DNA of 64,000 bases from Sphingomonas sp. S1-29 (GTDB taxonomy: Bacteria > Pseudomonadota > Alphaproteobacteria > Sphingomonadales > Sphingomonadaceae), in the NCBI RefSeq assembly GCF_026167545.1, contig NZ_CP110678.1, positions 2,965,501 through 3,029,500 of the forward strand, read 5' to 3'. This document shows positions 54,018-62,387 of this stretch, piece by piece. The notes under the pieces were generated by a model. It ran no database searches. It had not been told where the DNA came from and was given only the letters and a program-made list of their open reading frames with translations. The position numbers were made by a program, and so were the translations under genes. How positions within the stretch are numbered: position 1 is the first letter of the stretch; every line of letters begins with the position of its first letter.

Positions 54018-54692
54018 ATGTTCACGTCACGCATTCGCACGGCAGGTTTTGCCATCGTCGCCGCTATCGGCCTGTCGGCCTGTGGTTATAACCAGGGCTA
54101 TGGCTATGGCGGTCTGGGGGTCGGGGTCGGTACCGGCTATTACGACGATGGTTATTATGACGACGGCTATTATGGTGCCGGCTTCGGCGGGCTGTATGGC
54201 GGTGGCATCGGCGGTTCCTATTTCGGCTGGAACAACGGCTTCTATTATCCCGGCACCGGTTATTATGTGTATGGCCGCGATCGGCGCCCGGTCCGTTGGA
54301 ACGGCGCGCAACAGCGTTATTGGGAAGGCCGCCGCGGCAATCTTGCCCCTGCGCAGCGCCGCGATCTGCGCGCCAATTGGCAGGGCTTCCGCCAGGATCG
54401 CCGCCAGGACACGCGCGATTTCCGGCAGGATCGCCGTGGTGACCGCCGTGACTTCCGCCAGGGTGAAGTAACCCGGCCAGAATTCCGCGCCGAGCGACGC
54501 GACGACCGGCGCGAGTTTCGCCAAGAACGTCGTGGCGATGCGCGCCAACTGCGTCGTGAAAACCGTCAAATCACGCGGCCGAACCGTCCCACCGGCGTCA
54601 ATCGCCAGCAGAACCGCGCCACCCGCCAGGTCAATCGCGCCAATCGTCAAGCGACGCGGGCGATGAACCGCGGCGCAGTCCGCCCGCAATAA
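54018..54692 (+). CDS. Gly/Tyr- then Arg/Gln-rich lipoprotein
   Basis: Low-complexity exported protein of 224 aa. The signal reads MFTSRIRTAGFAIVAAIGLS followed by AC, so lipidation is likely. Residues about 24-95 are Gly/Tyr/Asp-rich (YYDDGYYDDGYYGAGFGG), then a central YVYGRDRRPVRWNGAQQRYW. The second half is built of degenerate Arg/Asp/Gln repeats such as FRQDRRQDTRDFRQDRRGDR and ATRQVNRANRQATRAMNRGA. The protein would be strongly basic at the C-terminus and acidic/neutral at the front. I recognise no enzyme family. The array at 53.4-53.9 kb lies directly upstream. Confidence 0.75.
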   Translation: MFTSRIRTAGFAIVAAIGLSACGYNQGYGYGGLGVGVGTGYYDDGYYDDGYYGAGFGGLYGGGIGGSYFGWNNGFYYPGTGYYVYGRDRRPVRWNGAQQRYWEGRRGNLAPAQRRDLRANWQGFRQDRRQDTRDFRQDRRGDRRDFRQGEVTRPEFRAERRDDRREFRQERRGDARQLRRENRQITRPNRPTGVNRQQNRATRQVNRANRQATRAMNRGAVRPQ

Positions 54693-54695
54693 GGC

Positions 54696-55151
54696 TTACG
54701 GCGCAGAGGCTGGCCTCGTCGCGATCAGCCCGATCGCGACGAAGGTCAGCACCGGCTCGTCATGCTGGTTGAACGTCGTCATGCGCGCACGCGTGCTGCC
54801 CATCTCGGGGCGGCTACGCGATGCGCGCTTTTCGATGAGCTCGTTCTCACAGCGCAGCGTATCGCCGGGATAGACGGGTTTGAGCCATCGCAGCTCGTCG
54901 ACGCCCGCGGCGCCGAGCGCGGCCTGGGGGTGTTCCTTCAGGTGCGCGACGAACATCGCCATCGTCATCGCGCAGGTGTGCCAGCCGCTCGCCGACAGCC
55001 GGCCGAAATAGGTCTCGGCTGCCGCCGCGTCGGACAGGTGGAAGGGCTGCGGGTCGTAGCGCGTCGCGAACGCCAGCACCTCGTCGCGGGTAACGAGGTG
55101 GCTGCCGAACGCGGCCTTGTCGCCGACTTGCAGGTCTTCGAAATAACGCAT
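54696..55151 (-). CDS. MaoC-like dehydratase/hotdog protein
   Basis: Hotdog-fold protein of 151 aa in the MaoC (R-specific enoyl-CoA hydratase) family. The hydratase site is recognisable in TRDEVLAFATRYDPQPFHLS (Asp and His of the D-x4-H motif), GRLSASGWHTCAMTMAMFVA and ELRWLKPVYPGDTLRCENEL (V..GD segment), then TFNQHDEPVLTFVAIGLIA. The acyl group is unknown; related proteins act in fatty-acid or polyhydroxyalkanoate metabolism. It ends 3 bp from the convergent lipoprotein gene and starts 38 bp from the phosphodiesterase stop (same strand), so it may be co-transcribed with that gene. Confidence 0.88.
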   Translation of the reverse strand: MRYFEDLQVGDKAAFGSHLVTRDEVLAFATRYDPQPFHLSDAAAAETYFGRLSASGWHTCAMTMAMFVAHLKEHPQAALGAAGVDELRWLKPVYPGDTLRCENELIEKRASRSRPEMGSTRARMTTFNQHDEPVLTFVAIGLIATRPASAP

Positions 55152-55189
55152 GCGGTCAGTTTCGATGCGAAACGCGTCTCCCGCAAGCC

Positions 55190-56431
55190 CTATTCGGCGA
55201 GCGCCGCGCGCAGTGGCTCGATCCGGGCATCGACGTCGGTCGCGGCGGGGAGTCCCGCCAGGTGCCGGAGGAGGGCGTACACATCGACATTGTCGGCGAT
55301 CGGCAGCGTGACGCCGCGGCGAAACGCCGGGCCGTTGGCCACCAGGATCGAGTGCATCGCGGGATCGGCATTGTCATAGCCGTGCGCGCCGCCCTTGACC
55401 GGATATTTGGGCGGTTGCCCCAGGATCGTCCAGCCGCTGTCGGCGATGCAGATATAGGGCGGGACGCGCGGGTTGCGGCCGTAAGCGAGCCGCGCGGGCA
55501 GTTCGCCCTTTTCCCAGCAGCGCATGTGCGGGTGTGGCTTGGCGAGCGCGGCGCGCACCGCAGCCTCGCGTCCCGGCTGCGCGTGGAACGACGCGTAGGG
55601 GCCGTCCTCGGCCAGCCGGATGTCGCTCGCGGGGAAGGCGGCGAGCAGGTCGATCGTCCGATCGGCCGACACCTCGGCCATGCCATGATCGGACACCACG
55701 ATCAGGTTCGCGGGCTGACCAAGCGTGTCCAACTCGCGCATCAGATCGCCGATCTGCGCATCAGCCTCGCCGATCGCCTTGTTCGCCTCGGGCGATTGGG
55801 GGCCGAAGCGATGGCCCGCGGTATCGACGGTGTCGAAATACAGCGTCACCAGCTTGGGGCGGGTCGCGGCGGGGCGTCGCAGCCAGTCGACCACCGCGGC
55901 GACGCGATTGCGCTCGGGCAGCGCCTGCGCGAATTGCTGCCAGTCGCTGGGATAGGTGTCGCGCACCTTGCTGTTCGATCCCGGCCAGAACATCGTCGCG
56001 GTGCGGATGCCCGCCTTTTCGGCGGTTACCCAGATCGGCTCGGCCTGGTCCCACCAATAGGGTTCGAGATTGGCCATGGTGAAGACTTCATCGGGGCGCG
56101 TCGGGTCTTCGAAGCGGTTGGCGACGATGCCGTTGCGGTCGGGATGCAGCCCGGTGACGATCGCATAATGGTTGGGAAAGGTCTTGGTCGGGAAGGACGG
56201 GCGCATCGGCGCCTGGACGCCCTGCGCCGCCAGCCGCGACAAATTGGGGGTGAGCCCGCGCTGGAGGTAATCGGGGTGGAAGCCGTCGATCGACAGCAGG
56301 ATCGTCACCGGTTCGCGCTGTTCGGCGGAGGCGGCCGCAAGCCGTGGTTCGGGGGCGATGGCGGGGCCGGCGGCGCAGGCCTGGAGCGCAGCGGCGAGCG
56401 CGACGGCGGTGAGGCGGGTGATGAGGTGCAT
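55190..56431 (-). CDS. Alkaline-phosphatase-superfamily phosphodiesterase (NPP type), lipoprotein
   Basis: Exported metal-dependent phosphodiesterase of 413 aa. The signal ends in VALAAALQAC, so it is probably a lipoprotein. The ectonucleotide pyrophosphatase core shows LLSIDGFHPDYLQRGLTPNL (first metal Asp), MRPSFPTKTFPNHYAIVTGL (nucleophile Thr in the PTKTFPNH motif), TLYFDTVDTAGHRFGPQSPE (metal Asp/His) and VVSDHGMAEV (Asp-His), then a C-terminal His in GGAHGYDNADPAMHSI. All metal ligands are present. Substrates in the family include nucleotides and phosphodiesters; not predictable here. MaoC is encoded downstream, with 38 bp between. Confidence 0.92.
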   Translation of the reverse strand: MHLITRLTAVALAAALQACAAGPAIAPEPRLAAASAEQREPVTILLSIDGFHPDYLQRGLTPNLSRLAAQGVQAPMRPSFPTKTFPNHYAIVTGLHPDRNGIVANRFEDPTRPDEVFTMANLEPYWWDQAEPIWVTAEKAGIRTATMFWPGSNSKVRDTYPSDWQQFAQALPERNRVAAVVDWLRRPAATRPKLVTLYFDTVDTAGHRFGPQSPEANKAIGEADAQIGDLMRELDTLGQPANLIVVSDHGMAEVSADRTIDLLAAFPASDIRLAEDGPYASFHAQPGREAAVRAALAKPHPHMRCWEKGELPARLAYGRNPRVPPYICIADSGWTILGQPPKYPVKGGAHGYDNADPAMHSILVANGPAFRRGVTLPIADNVDVYALLRHLAGLPAATDVDARIEPLRAALAE

Positions 56432-56491
56432 GGCCGGGCACTGCCACCGAAGCGTGACGAGCGAAAGACGCTTCGGCGCGCCGCATCACGA

Positions 56492-56530
56492 AGAAACGGC
56501 CGCGGCTCCCTGTCGGAAACCGCGGCCGCT
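56492..56530 (-). terminator. Terminator candidate after ctrA
   Basis: On the minus strand, stem CGGCCGCGG / CCGCGGCCG with a 14-base loop, followed by TTTCTTC. It lies 35 bp after the ctrA stop. Confidence 0.7.
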
Positions 56531-56564
56531 ACGCTTCACAGCCCCCGCTGGTAAAGCATTCGGG

Positions 56565-57278
56565 TCAGGCGACCTGCGCCTCGACCAGGCTCAGCCCGAT
56601 CCCGTCGGGATCGCGCAGCACATAGCCGCGCCCCCATACGGTCTCGATATAATTGTCGCCGTCGGTCGCCATGCTCAGCTTCTTGCGAAGCTTGCAGATG
56701 AAGACGTCGATGATCTTGAGCTCGGGTTCGTCCATCCCGCCATAGAGGTGGTTGAGGAACATTTCCTTGGTCAGCGTCGTGCCCTTGCGCAGCGAGAGCA
56801 GCTCGAGCATCGCATATTCCTTGCCGGTCAGATGCACCCGCGCATTGTCGACCTCGACCGTCTTGGCATCGAGATTGACCGCCAGCTTGCCGGTGCGAAT
56901 CACCGACTGGCTATGCCCCTTCGAGCGGCGGACGACGGCGTGGATGCGCGCGACCAGCTCGTCGCGGTGGAACGGCTTGGTGACGTAATCGTCGGCACCG
57001 AAGCCGAACGAGCGCACCTTGCTGTCCATTTCGTTGTTGCCCGACAGGATCAGCACCGGCGTCGAAACCCGTGCGACGCGGAGCCGCTTGAGCACTTCAT
57101 AGCCGTGCATGTCGGGCAGGTTCAGGTCGAGCAGGATGATATCGTAATCGTACAGCTTGCCCAGATCGAGGCCTTCTTCGCCCAGATCGGTCGTATAGAT
57201 GTTGAAACCTTCGGTCGTCAGCATGAGATCGATCGCCTTGGCGGTCGTCGGCTCGTCCTCGATCAGCAATACGCGCAT
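56565..57278 (-). CDS. ctrA: Cell-cycle master response regulator CtrA
   Basis: OmpR-type response regulator that represses replication initiation and activates cell-cycle, flagellar and other genes in alphaproteobacteria. The 237-aa protein starts [20 protein letters not shown], with phosphoacceptor Asp51 in [20 protein letters not shown], and Lys in [17 protein letters not shown]. The winged-helix DNA-binding domain includes [40 protein letters not shown] and [10 protein letters not shown], then [13 protein letters not shown]. These strings are nearly invariant in CtrA. Upstream lie a CtrA-like box and a GANTC site. It is transcribed away from a LysR gene. Confidence 0.97.
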   Translation of the reverse strand: MRVLLIEDEPTTAKAIDLMLTTEGFNIYTTDLGEEGLDLGKLYDYDIILLDLNLPDMHGYEVLKRLRVARVSTPVLILSGNNEMDSKVRSFGFGADDYVTKPFHRDELVARIHAVVRRSKGHSQSVIRTGKLAVNLDAKTVEVDNARVHLTGKEYAMLELLSLRKGTTLTKEMFLNHLYGGMDEPELKIIDVFICKLRKKLSMATDGDNYIETVWGRGYVLRDPDGIGLSLVEAQVA

Positions 57279-57346
57279 CGGTTCGTCCCCCTGTACTCGT
57301 GTAGAGCGAACCTGCCCCCCCTGCGGACAGCCCACCCCTGAGCATT

Positions 57347-57413
57347 CGATTAACCTAAACACATCTGAAGGCAAAAGGTTAATTTGTCCCTAACCGGCCT
57401 ATTCCCGCGAGTC
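57347..57413 (-). promoter_or_regulatory. ctrA promoter region with CtrA-like box and GANTC site
   Basis: On the minus strand, TTAGGGACAAATTAACC at 57378-57394 matches the CtrA consensus TTAA-N7-TTAA with one mismatch (TTAG). A further TTAACC half-site is at 57350-57355 on the plus strand. GAGTC at 57409-57413 is a GANTC site for CcrM methylation, as in other ctrA promoters. The matches are by eye. Confidence 0.6.
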
Positions 57414-57424
57414 GCAGCGAATTG

Positions 57425-58387
57425 TTAGGGGTTGGCGGCCAAGTTACGGAAGCGATCGGCGAAGAAGGCGATCAAGGTCTCGACGCGCGCGGGGCGCCTT
57501 GCACCTGGCGGGGTAAGTAAATGCAGCCCGATCGGCTGTCCCGCCCATTCGGGAAGAATGGTGACGAGCGATCCCGCAGCCAGGTCGTCGTCGACGATGA
57601 AATCGGGCAGCCGCGCGATGCCGAGCCCGGCGCGCAATGCCGGCAGCATCGCATCGCCGCTGTCGGCGGCGAGCGGTCCGCTCGGGCGGATCGCCGCGAC
57701 TTCGCCATTCGGCCCCTCGAACTGCCAGGTCGGGTTGGGGCGGTTGGTATAGGTGAAGCAGGCATGTTCGGCGAGCTGTGCGGGATGCGCGGGGGTGCCC
57801 GCGCGCGCCAGATAGGCGGGGGCGGCGACGATATGCCCGCGCACGCTCGCCAGCCGGCGCGCGCGCAGCGAACTGTCGGGCAGGTCGGCGATCCGCAGCG
57901 CCACATCGATGCCGGCGGCGATGATGTCGATCCGCGTGTCGGACAAGGTGAGGTCGATCTGGATCGCCGGATTGGCGAGCAGGAAATCGGCGATCGCGGG
58001 GGCGACGTGGCGGACGCCGAAGGTCATCGGCGCGGCGACGCGGACCAGCCCGGCGGGCGCGGTCGCGGCCTCGCGCGCGGCTTCCTCGGCGGCATGGCCC
58101 TCCTCGACGATTCGCTGCGCGCGTTCGGCGAGCGCCTTGCCGCTGTCGGTGAGCGTCAGCTTGCGCGAGCTGCGGTGGAACAGCGAGGTGCCAAGCCGCG
58201 CCTCGAGCCGGGTGATCGCCTTCGACACCGTCGCCTTGCTGACGCCGATCGCGGTGGCGGCGCCGCTGAACGATCGCTGTTCGACCACCGCGGCGAAGAT
58301 CGCCCATGCTTCTAGGTCGGGGAGCTGCATCGTGTCGGTGGGATAAGCCAACCGAAGCCGATCGGCAATTGCGCGGGTGTTTACCAT
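57425..58387 (-). CDS. LysR family transcriptional regulator
   Basis: Regulator of 320 aa. The LysR winged helix is clear at about residues 20-85 (LEAWAIFAAVVEQRSFSGAA, IGVSKATVSKAITRLEARLG, TSLFHRSSRKLTLTDSGKAL), followed by a linker helix and a substrate-binding domain (VRVAAPMTFGVRHVAPAIAD, LTLSDTRIDIIAAGIDVALR, RARRLASVRGHIVAAPAYLA, ACFTYTNRPNPTWQFEGPNG). ATG at 58387 has GAGGGGAAC in front; 58330 would give a more typical 301 aa but lacks a ribosome-binding site. It is divergent from a Tyr/Arg-rich protein gene, and a pirin and a quinone reductase follow beyond that, the usual targets of such LysR proteins (inference). Confidence 0.9.
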   Translation of the reverse strand: MVNTRAIADRLRLAYPTDTMQLPDLEAWAIFAAVVEQRSFSGAATAIGVSKATVSKAITRLEARLGTSLFHRSSRKLTLTDSGKALAERAQRIVEEGHAAEEAAREAATAPAGLVRVAAPMTFGVRHVAPAIADFLLANPAIQIDLTLSDTRIDIIAAGIDVALRIADLPDSSLRARRLASVRGHIVAAPAYLARAGTPAHPAQLAEHACFTYTNRPNPTWQFEGPNGEVAAIRPSGPLAADSGDAMLPALRAGLGIARLPDFIVDDDLAAGSLVTILPEWAGQPIGLHLLTPPGARRPARVETLIAFFADRFRNLAANP

Positions 58388-58450
58388 GTTCCCCTCGCCC
58401 CGTGGCCGCGATATGGTTGTGCGATCGAAACGACTTCGGCGGAGGGGACG

Positions 58451-59107
58451 ATGCTGGGTAGCGTTGCTCTTGGGTTGGCGGTGCTGGTGGGGATCGGCGG
58501 AGCGGCGGCGCGGCCAGAGGCGGTGGTGCAGCGTTGGGATCGGCGCGGCGATGTCGCGCTCGATGTCGGTCGCGTCGAGTATTCGGGCGGCTATTTCGTC
58601 GAAGGTCGGCGCGGCGAGTGGGTCGAATATGCGAGCGACGGGCGGGTGAAGGCGCGGTTCGTTGAGACCGGGCGCACCGATGGCCATATCGACCTCGACG
58701 ATGCCACCCGCGACCTGCAGATTCGCCTGAATATTCGCGGCCGGGTGATCGAGATCACCGAGCGGCGCGGCGCGTGGCGGCGGTTGTACGCGATCAACGG
58801 CACGCGGACCGGCGCCGGCGACCGGGTGGGGCGCGGTCGCTACGACCGGCGCCGCGACCGCTACGACCGTCGCTATGATGATCGCCGCTACCACGACCGC
58901 CGCTACGACGACCGCCGCTACGACGACCGCGACGACATGCGCTCGCGCGACCTGGTGCGCGAAGTCGCTGCCGGGGTGATCTTCAACCAGGTCGATGCGC
59001 AGGTGAAGTGCCAGGGGGTAGCGATCCGCGAACGCGGCGAATGGACCGGCCAGTGGCGCACGACGCAGGGCCAGCAGGGGCTTTGCGAAATACGCTATCG
59101 CCAATAG
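58451..59107 (+). CDS. Exported protein with YDDRR repeats
   Basis: Protein of 218 aa with a short hydrophobic N-terminus (MLGSVALGLAVLVGIGGAAA) that looks like a signal peptide. The first part contains an antiparallel pattern (VGRVEYSGGYFVEGRRGEWV, KARFVETGRTDGHIDLDDAT). A repeat block at about 127-160 reads YDRRYDDRRYHDRRYDDRRY, rich in Tyr, Arg and Asp, and the last 55 residues hold VREVAAGVIFNQVDAQVKCQ with a Cys pair. GGAGGGGACG lies before the ATG. I recognise no family. It is divergent from the LysR gene (63 bp between starts), so it may be under its control. Confidence 0.72.
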   Translation: MLGSVALGLAVLVGIGGAAARPEAVVQRWDRRGDVALDVGRVEYSGGYFVEGRRGEWVEYASDGRVKARFVETGRTDGHIDLDDATRDLQIRLNIRGRVIEITERRGAWRRLYAINGTRTGAGDRVGRGRYDRRRDRYDRRYDDRRYHDRRYDDRRYDDRDDMRSRDLVREVAAGVIFNQVDAQVKCQGVAIRERGEWTGQWRTTQGQQGLCEIRYRQ

Positions 59108-59196
59108 CTGGCAGCGAAACGAAGTGTTTCCATCGTTTCGATTTTCGTGACCATCGATCGCACTTATGTTCCCTTCAACACGAAAGGAACTCAGCG

Positions 59197-59895
59197 ATGA
59201 TCGACAAACGTTCGTTCGAAAGCCTGGGCCATGCCGACCATGGTTGGCTCAAGGCGCGCCATCATTTCTCGTTCGCCAATTATTACGATCCAGCGCGGAT
59301 GGGCTGGGGCAAGATTCGCGTCTGGAACGACGACGAGATCGCCGCCAATTCGGGCTTCCCGCCGCATCCGCACAGCGACATGGAAATCATCACCTATGTC
59401 CGCTCGGGTGCGATCACCCACAAGGATTCGATGGGCAATGAAGGCCGCACCGTGGCGGGCGATGTCCAGGTGATGTCGGCAGGCACCGGGGTTCGCCACG
59501 CCGAATATAATCTCGAGCCCGAGACGACGCGGATCTTCCAGATCTGGATCGAGCCGAGCCGGCGCGGTGGCGCGCCTTCCTGGGGTGCCAAGCCCTTTCC
59601 CAAGGAGCAGCGTTCAGGCCAGTTCGCGGTGCTCGCCAGCGGCTTTGCCGAGGATAGCGACGCGCTGCCGATCCGCGCCGAGGCGCGCGTGCTGGGGGCG
59701 ACGGTGAAGGCCGGAGAAACAATTGACTATGTGATCGGCGAGGGGCGGCACGTGTATCTGGTGCCGGCGACCGGCGCGATCGAGGTCAATGGCGAGGCGG
59801 TGAACGCCCGCGACGGTGCTGCGCTGAAGGGCGGCCAGACCGTGTCGATCCGCGCGACCGCGGAAGCCGAGATCGTATTGGTCGATTCGGAATAG
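59197..59895 (+). CDS. Pirin family protein
   Basis: Bicupin protein of 232 aa. The pirin N-terminal signature is visible in [22 protein letters not shown] sequence ([20 protein letters not shown]), metal ligands in [20 protein letters not shown] (His, His, Glu) and [20 protein letters not shown], then [13 protein letters not shown], the remaining His/Glu. C-terminal cupin: [20 protein letters not shown]. Members include quercetinase-like dioxygenases and redox-linked regulators of unclear role. Neighbours are a LysR regulator (divergent, one gene away) and WrbA, a pairing seen in many proteobacteria and taken to respond to quinone or electrophile stress. AAAGGAACTCAGCG precedes the ATG. Confidence 0.93.
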   Translation: MIDKRSFESLGHADHGWLKARHHFSFANYYDPARMGWGKIRVWNDDEIAANSGFPPHPHSDMEIITYVRSGAITHKDSMGNEGRTVAGDVQVMSAGTGVRHAEYNLEPETTRIFQIWIEPSRRGGAPSWGAKPFPKEQRSGQFAVLASGFAEDSDALPIRAEARVLGATVKAGETIDYVIGEGRHVYLVPATGAIEVNGEAVNARDGAALKGGQTVSIRATAEAEIVLVDSE

Positions 59896-59916
59896 CCCCC
59901 TGCGGCTGCCCGCGCG

Positions 59917-59976
59917 TCACCCCAGCGAAAGCTGGGGTCTCTGGCCGCGGGAGACCCCAGCTTTCGCTGGGTGACG
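59917..59976. repeat. Family E palindrome between pirin and wrbA
   Basis: GTCACCCCAGCGAAAGCTGG and its mirrored right arm CCAGCTTTCGCTGGGTGAC around a 20-bp loop. It separates the two genes but leaves them co-directional. Confidence 0.85.
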
Positions 59977-60002
59977 ATCATGGTTTGGAATGGAGATTGA
60001 AG

Positions 60003-60605
60003 ATGGCAAAAGTTCTGGTGCTTTATTATTCGTCCTACGGCCATATCGAGACGATGGCCGAGGCGATCGCCGAGGGCGCACGCGGTGCCGGCGCGAGCGT
60101 CGATATCCGCCGCGTTCCCGAAACCGCGCCGCAGGCGGTGGTCGAAGCCGCGCATTTCAAGACCGACAGCTCGCATCCGGTGATCGAAGGCCCCGACGCG
60201 CTGGCCGACTATGACGCGATCATCATCGGCACCGGCACGCGCTTTGGCCGGATGAGCAGCCAGATGGCGGCGTTCCTCGACACCACCGGCGGCCTGTGGG
60301 CGCGCGGCGCGCTCAACGGCAAGGTGGGCGGCGCGTTCACCTCGACCGCGAGCCAGCATGGCGGGCAGGAGACCACGCTGTTTTCGATCATCACCAACCT
60401 GCTGCACTTCGGCATGACGGTGGTCGGGCTGGACTATGGTTTCCAGGGGCAGATGGGCCTCGACGAGGTCAAGGGCGGATCGCCTTATGGCGCGACGACG
60501 ATCGCCGATGGCGACGGCAGCCGCCAGCCGAGCGCGGTCGAGCTCGACGGCGCGCGCTATCAGGGGCGGCGGATCGCCGAGGTCGCGGCGAAGCTGTTCG
60601 GGTAG
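60003..60605 (+). CDS. wrbA: NAD(P)H:quinone oxidoreductase WrbA
   Basis: Flavodoxin-like enzyme that reduces quinones by two electrons and so avoids semiquinone radicals. The 200-aa protein has [20 protein letters not shown] (FMN phosphate loop), [40 protein letters not shown] (family hallmark), [20 protein letters not shown] and [23 protein letters not shown] at 60003 follows GGAGATTGAAG. It lies after a family E repeat and the pirin gene, fitting a LysR-pirin-WrbA redox cluster. Confidence 0.96.
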   Translation: MAKVLVLYYSSYGHIETMAEAIAEGARGAGASVDIRRVPETAPQAVVEAAHFKTDSSHPVIEGPDALADYDAIIIGTGTRFGRMSSQMAAFLDTTGGLWARGALNGKVGGAFTSTASQHGGQETTLFSIITNLLHFGMTVVGLDYGFQGQMGLDEVKGGSPYGATTIADGDGSRQPSAVELDGARYQGRRIAEVAAKLFG

Positions 60606-60617
60606 GGTCAACCCCCA

Positions 60618-60752
60618 CCGTTCGTCCTGAGTAGGGGCTGAGCGAAGGCGAAGACCCGTATCGAAGGACATTGCCCCAAGCGGGCGGGTCCTTCGATACG
60701 CCGCTTCGATACGCTGCTGCGCAGCTACTCAGCGGCTACTCAGGACGAACGG
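60618..60752. repeat. Palindromic repeat, family C copy 2
   Basis: CCGTTCGTCCTGAGTAGGGG at the left and CGGCTACTCAGGACGAACGG at the right, with an inner GTATCGAAGGA / TCCTTCGATAC pair. Compared with the copy at 39061 it has an extra segment (ATACGCTGCTGCGCAGCTAC), itself a small palindrome. Confidence 0.85.
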
Positions 60753-60763
60753 TACGTCAGAAG

Positions 60764-61549
60764 TCACTCCGGCCTCGGCCTCGCCGGGAATGCCTTGCGC
60801 GCCTGCGAGAAGGTAGCCCGCGCCGCCGTAGCCCCCGGCACCGCAGCGCTGGTGCCCACCCAGCGCCAATGCCACGGCTCCCACTTCATCTGCTGCTTGT
60901 TGCCCGCGGGGAACGACATTTCGAAGCCGTAGCGCGCGGCGTTGGCAATCAGCCATTTGCCGACCGGCGTCGCGGCGAAGCACGCATCGGCATCGGGGCA
61001 GCCGCCGCGATCGGTGGTGCCGAAATCGACCACATAGCCGGTGGCGTGTTCGCTATAGCCCGGCGGCGCCGATGCCCAGGCGCGGTCGCGAAAGCCCATG
61101 CTTCGGCCCGACAATATGCCCGCGCAAAAGGTCTGCGCCTGGAAGGCGACGCCGCGATGGCACGATACCGAGCGAAGCTTGCCCGCGACCGCGGGATCGG
61201 CGTTCGAAGCGGCGATCAGCCGGTTGAGATCACCCAGCATCGCCGGATGGACCCGGCACGCGCCGCCGTCGTCGAGCGGGGGCGGGGCGGGCAGCAGCAC
61301 GCTTTCGGACACGCCGGGATAGGGGAAATGGTTGAGCAGCCGCCCGTCGCTGGTGAGGGCGACGCTGCCGCGACCGCACAGCGCGACCGGCGTGCGTGCG
61401 ACGATCGGTGGCGGGGCGATAGCGACCGTGGGTGCCGCGACCGGCGGGGGTGGGGCAGGCGCGGCGACCTCCGCCGGCGGCGCGGCGCAGGCGGCGAGGG
61501 TGAGCGCTGCCGTAATCCCCAGTACGCTCCGCCCGTTCGTTTCGAGCAC
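60764..61549 (-). CDS. M15-family D-Ala-D-Ala carboxypeptidase (VanY-like), lipoprotein
   Basis: Peptidoglycan peptidase of 261 aa. The VanY/M15B core is VSCHRGVAFQAQTFCAGILS, PGYSEHATGYVVDFGTTDRG (zinc His and Asp in SEHATGYVVDF) and FGFEMSFPAGNK..EPWHWRWVG-type (FEMSFPAGNKQQMKWEPWHW, catalytic Glu and zinc His). Upstream lies a lipobox-like GITAALTLAAC and a Pro/Ala linker. No ATG gives this signal: the best start is GTG at 61549, inside the family A repeat at 61533-61612, with CTG later. Frames with ATG starts further upstream run through the repeat and into rluA. So the repeat appears to supply the start and the first residues (VLETNG). Confidence 0.82.
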   Translation of the reverse strand: MLETNGRSVLGITAALTLAACAAPPAEVAAPAPPPPVAAPTVAIAPPPIVARTPVALCGRGSVALTSDGRLLNHFPYPGVSESVLLPAPPPLDDGGACRVHPAMLGDLNRLIAASNADPAVAGKLRSVSCHRGVAFQAQTFCAGILSGRSMGFRDRAWASAPPGYSEHATGYVVDFGTTDRGGCPDADACFAATPVGKWLIANAARYGFEMSFPAGNKQQMKWEPWHWRWVGTSAAVPGATAARATFSQARKAFPARPRPE

Positions 61550-61612
61550 AGTCGAGAAACCGCGCAACGCGCCACGTACCCGTTTCTCGACTTCGCTCGA
61601 AACGAACGGGAG
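61533..61612. repeat. Palindromic repeat, family A copy 4, at a gene start
   Basis: Arms CGTTCGTTTCGAGCACAGTC and CTCGACTTCGCTCGAAACGA around a loop. The left arm carries CACAGTC where other copies have GAAGTC-type sequence, giving a GTG on the minus strand that could start the M15 gene. Confidence 0.85.
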
Positions 61613-61679
61613 GGGGGGCATTCGTCGAATGTGCGATGACAGGTTCGCGCTTTGGCCAAACAGCGCTAAGGGCAATGCC

Positions 61680-62387
61680 ATGTTAAGCGACCGCATCCTG
61701 TTCATCGATGGCGAGGCACTGATTCTCGACAAACCCGCCGGCCTGCCGGTGGATTCGCCGCGCGACCGCAGCCCGAGTGTCGAATCGATGCTCGATGAGC
61801 TGACTTTCGGTTTCAAGCGCGTTCCTTTGCCCGTCCATCGGCTCGACCGCGACACCAGCGGCTGCCTGCTACTGGCGCGCAACCCCAAGGCGCACAAGCG
61901 GTTCCAGCAGGCGTTCGAACAAGGGCTGGTGACCAAGAAATATCTCGCGGTGATCGACGGCGTGCCCGACGAGGCGACCGGCACCGTCGACATGGCGCTG
62001 GCGAAGGTCAGCACCGCCGAAACCGGCTGGCGGATGGTCGGCGATCCGCAGGGCAAGCGCGCGGTGACGCATTGGGAAGTGCTGCGCGAGCATCAGGGCC
62101 GCGCATTGGTGGCCTTCACGCCCGAGACGGGGCGGACGCACCAGATCCGCGTCCACGCCTCGCACGGCATGGGAATCCCGATCGTCGGCGACCCGGTCTA
62201 TGGCCGGGCCGACCAGCGGCTGGTGATGCTGTTGCACGCGGTCGAGCTGTCGGTGCCGCGCGAGGGCAAGCCGCCGGTCGCCGCGACGTCGGAGCTACCC
62301 GAGCGTTTTGCGCTGGCGGGGTTCGGGCCGGTGCCGGTTGCCGTTGCCGAGCCGAGCGATCAGCCGAGCGACCCGGCGGGTGTCTGA
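61680..62387 (+). CDS. RluA family pseudouridine synthase
   Basis: RNA uridine-to-pseudouridine enzyme of 235 aa. It has the family core: DKPAGLPVDSPRDRSPSVES, VHRLDRDTSGCLLLARNPKA (catalytic Asp in HRLDRDTSG), KKYLAVIDGVPDEATGTVDM, ETGRTHQIRVHASHGMGIPI and VGDPVYGRADQRLVMLLHAV. There is no S4 domain, as in the RluA/TruC type; the target rRNA or tRNA site cannot be told. The ATG is at 61680. It overlaps the next gene (ArfB) by 8 bp, so the two are translated in a unit. Confidence 0.93.
   Translation: MLSDRILFIDGEALILDKPAGLPVDSPRDRSPSVESMLDELTFGFKRVPLPVHRLDRDTSGCLLLARNPKAHKRFQQAFEQGLVTKKYLAVIDGVPDEATGTVDMALAKVSTAETGWRMVGDPQGKRAVTHWEVLREHQGRALVAFTPETGRTHQIRVHASHGMGIPIVGDPVYGRADQRLVMLLHAVELSVPREGKPPVAATSELPERFALAGFGPVPVAVAEPSDQPSDPAGV

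Noticed and set aside
59727..60671. Frame beginning MSFDTGLRLRSAPTQDER, also found at 37828-39114
   Set aside because: The shared N-terminus is just the translation of the family C repeat; the rest is antisense to real genes.
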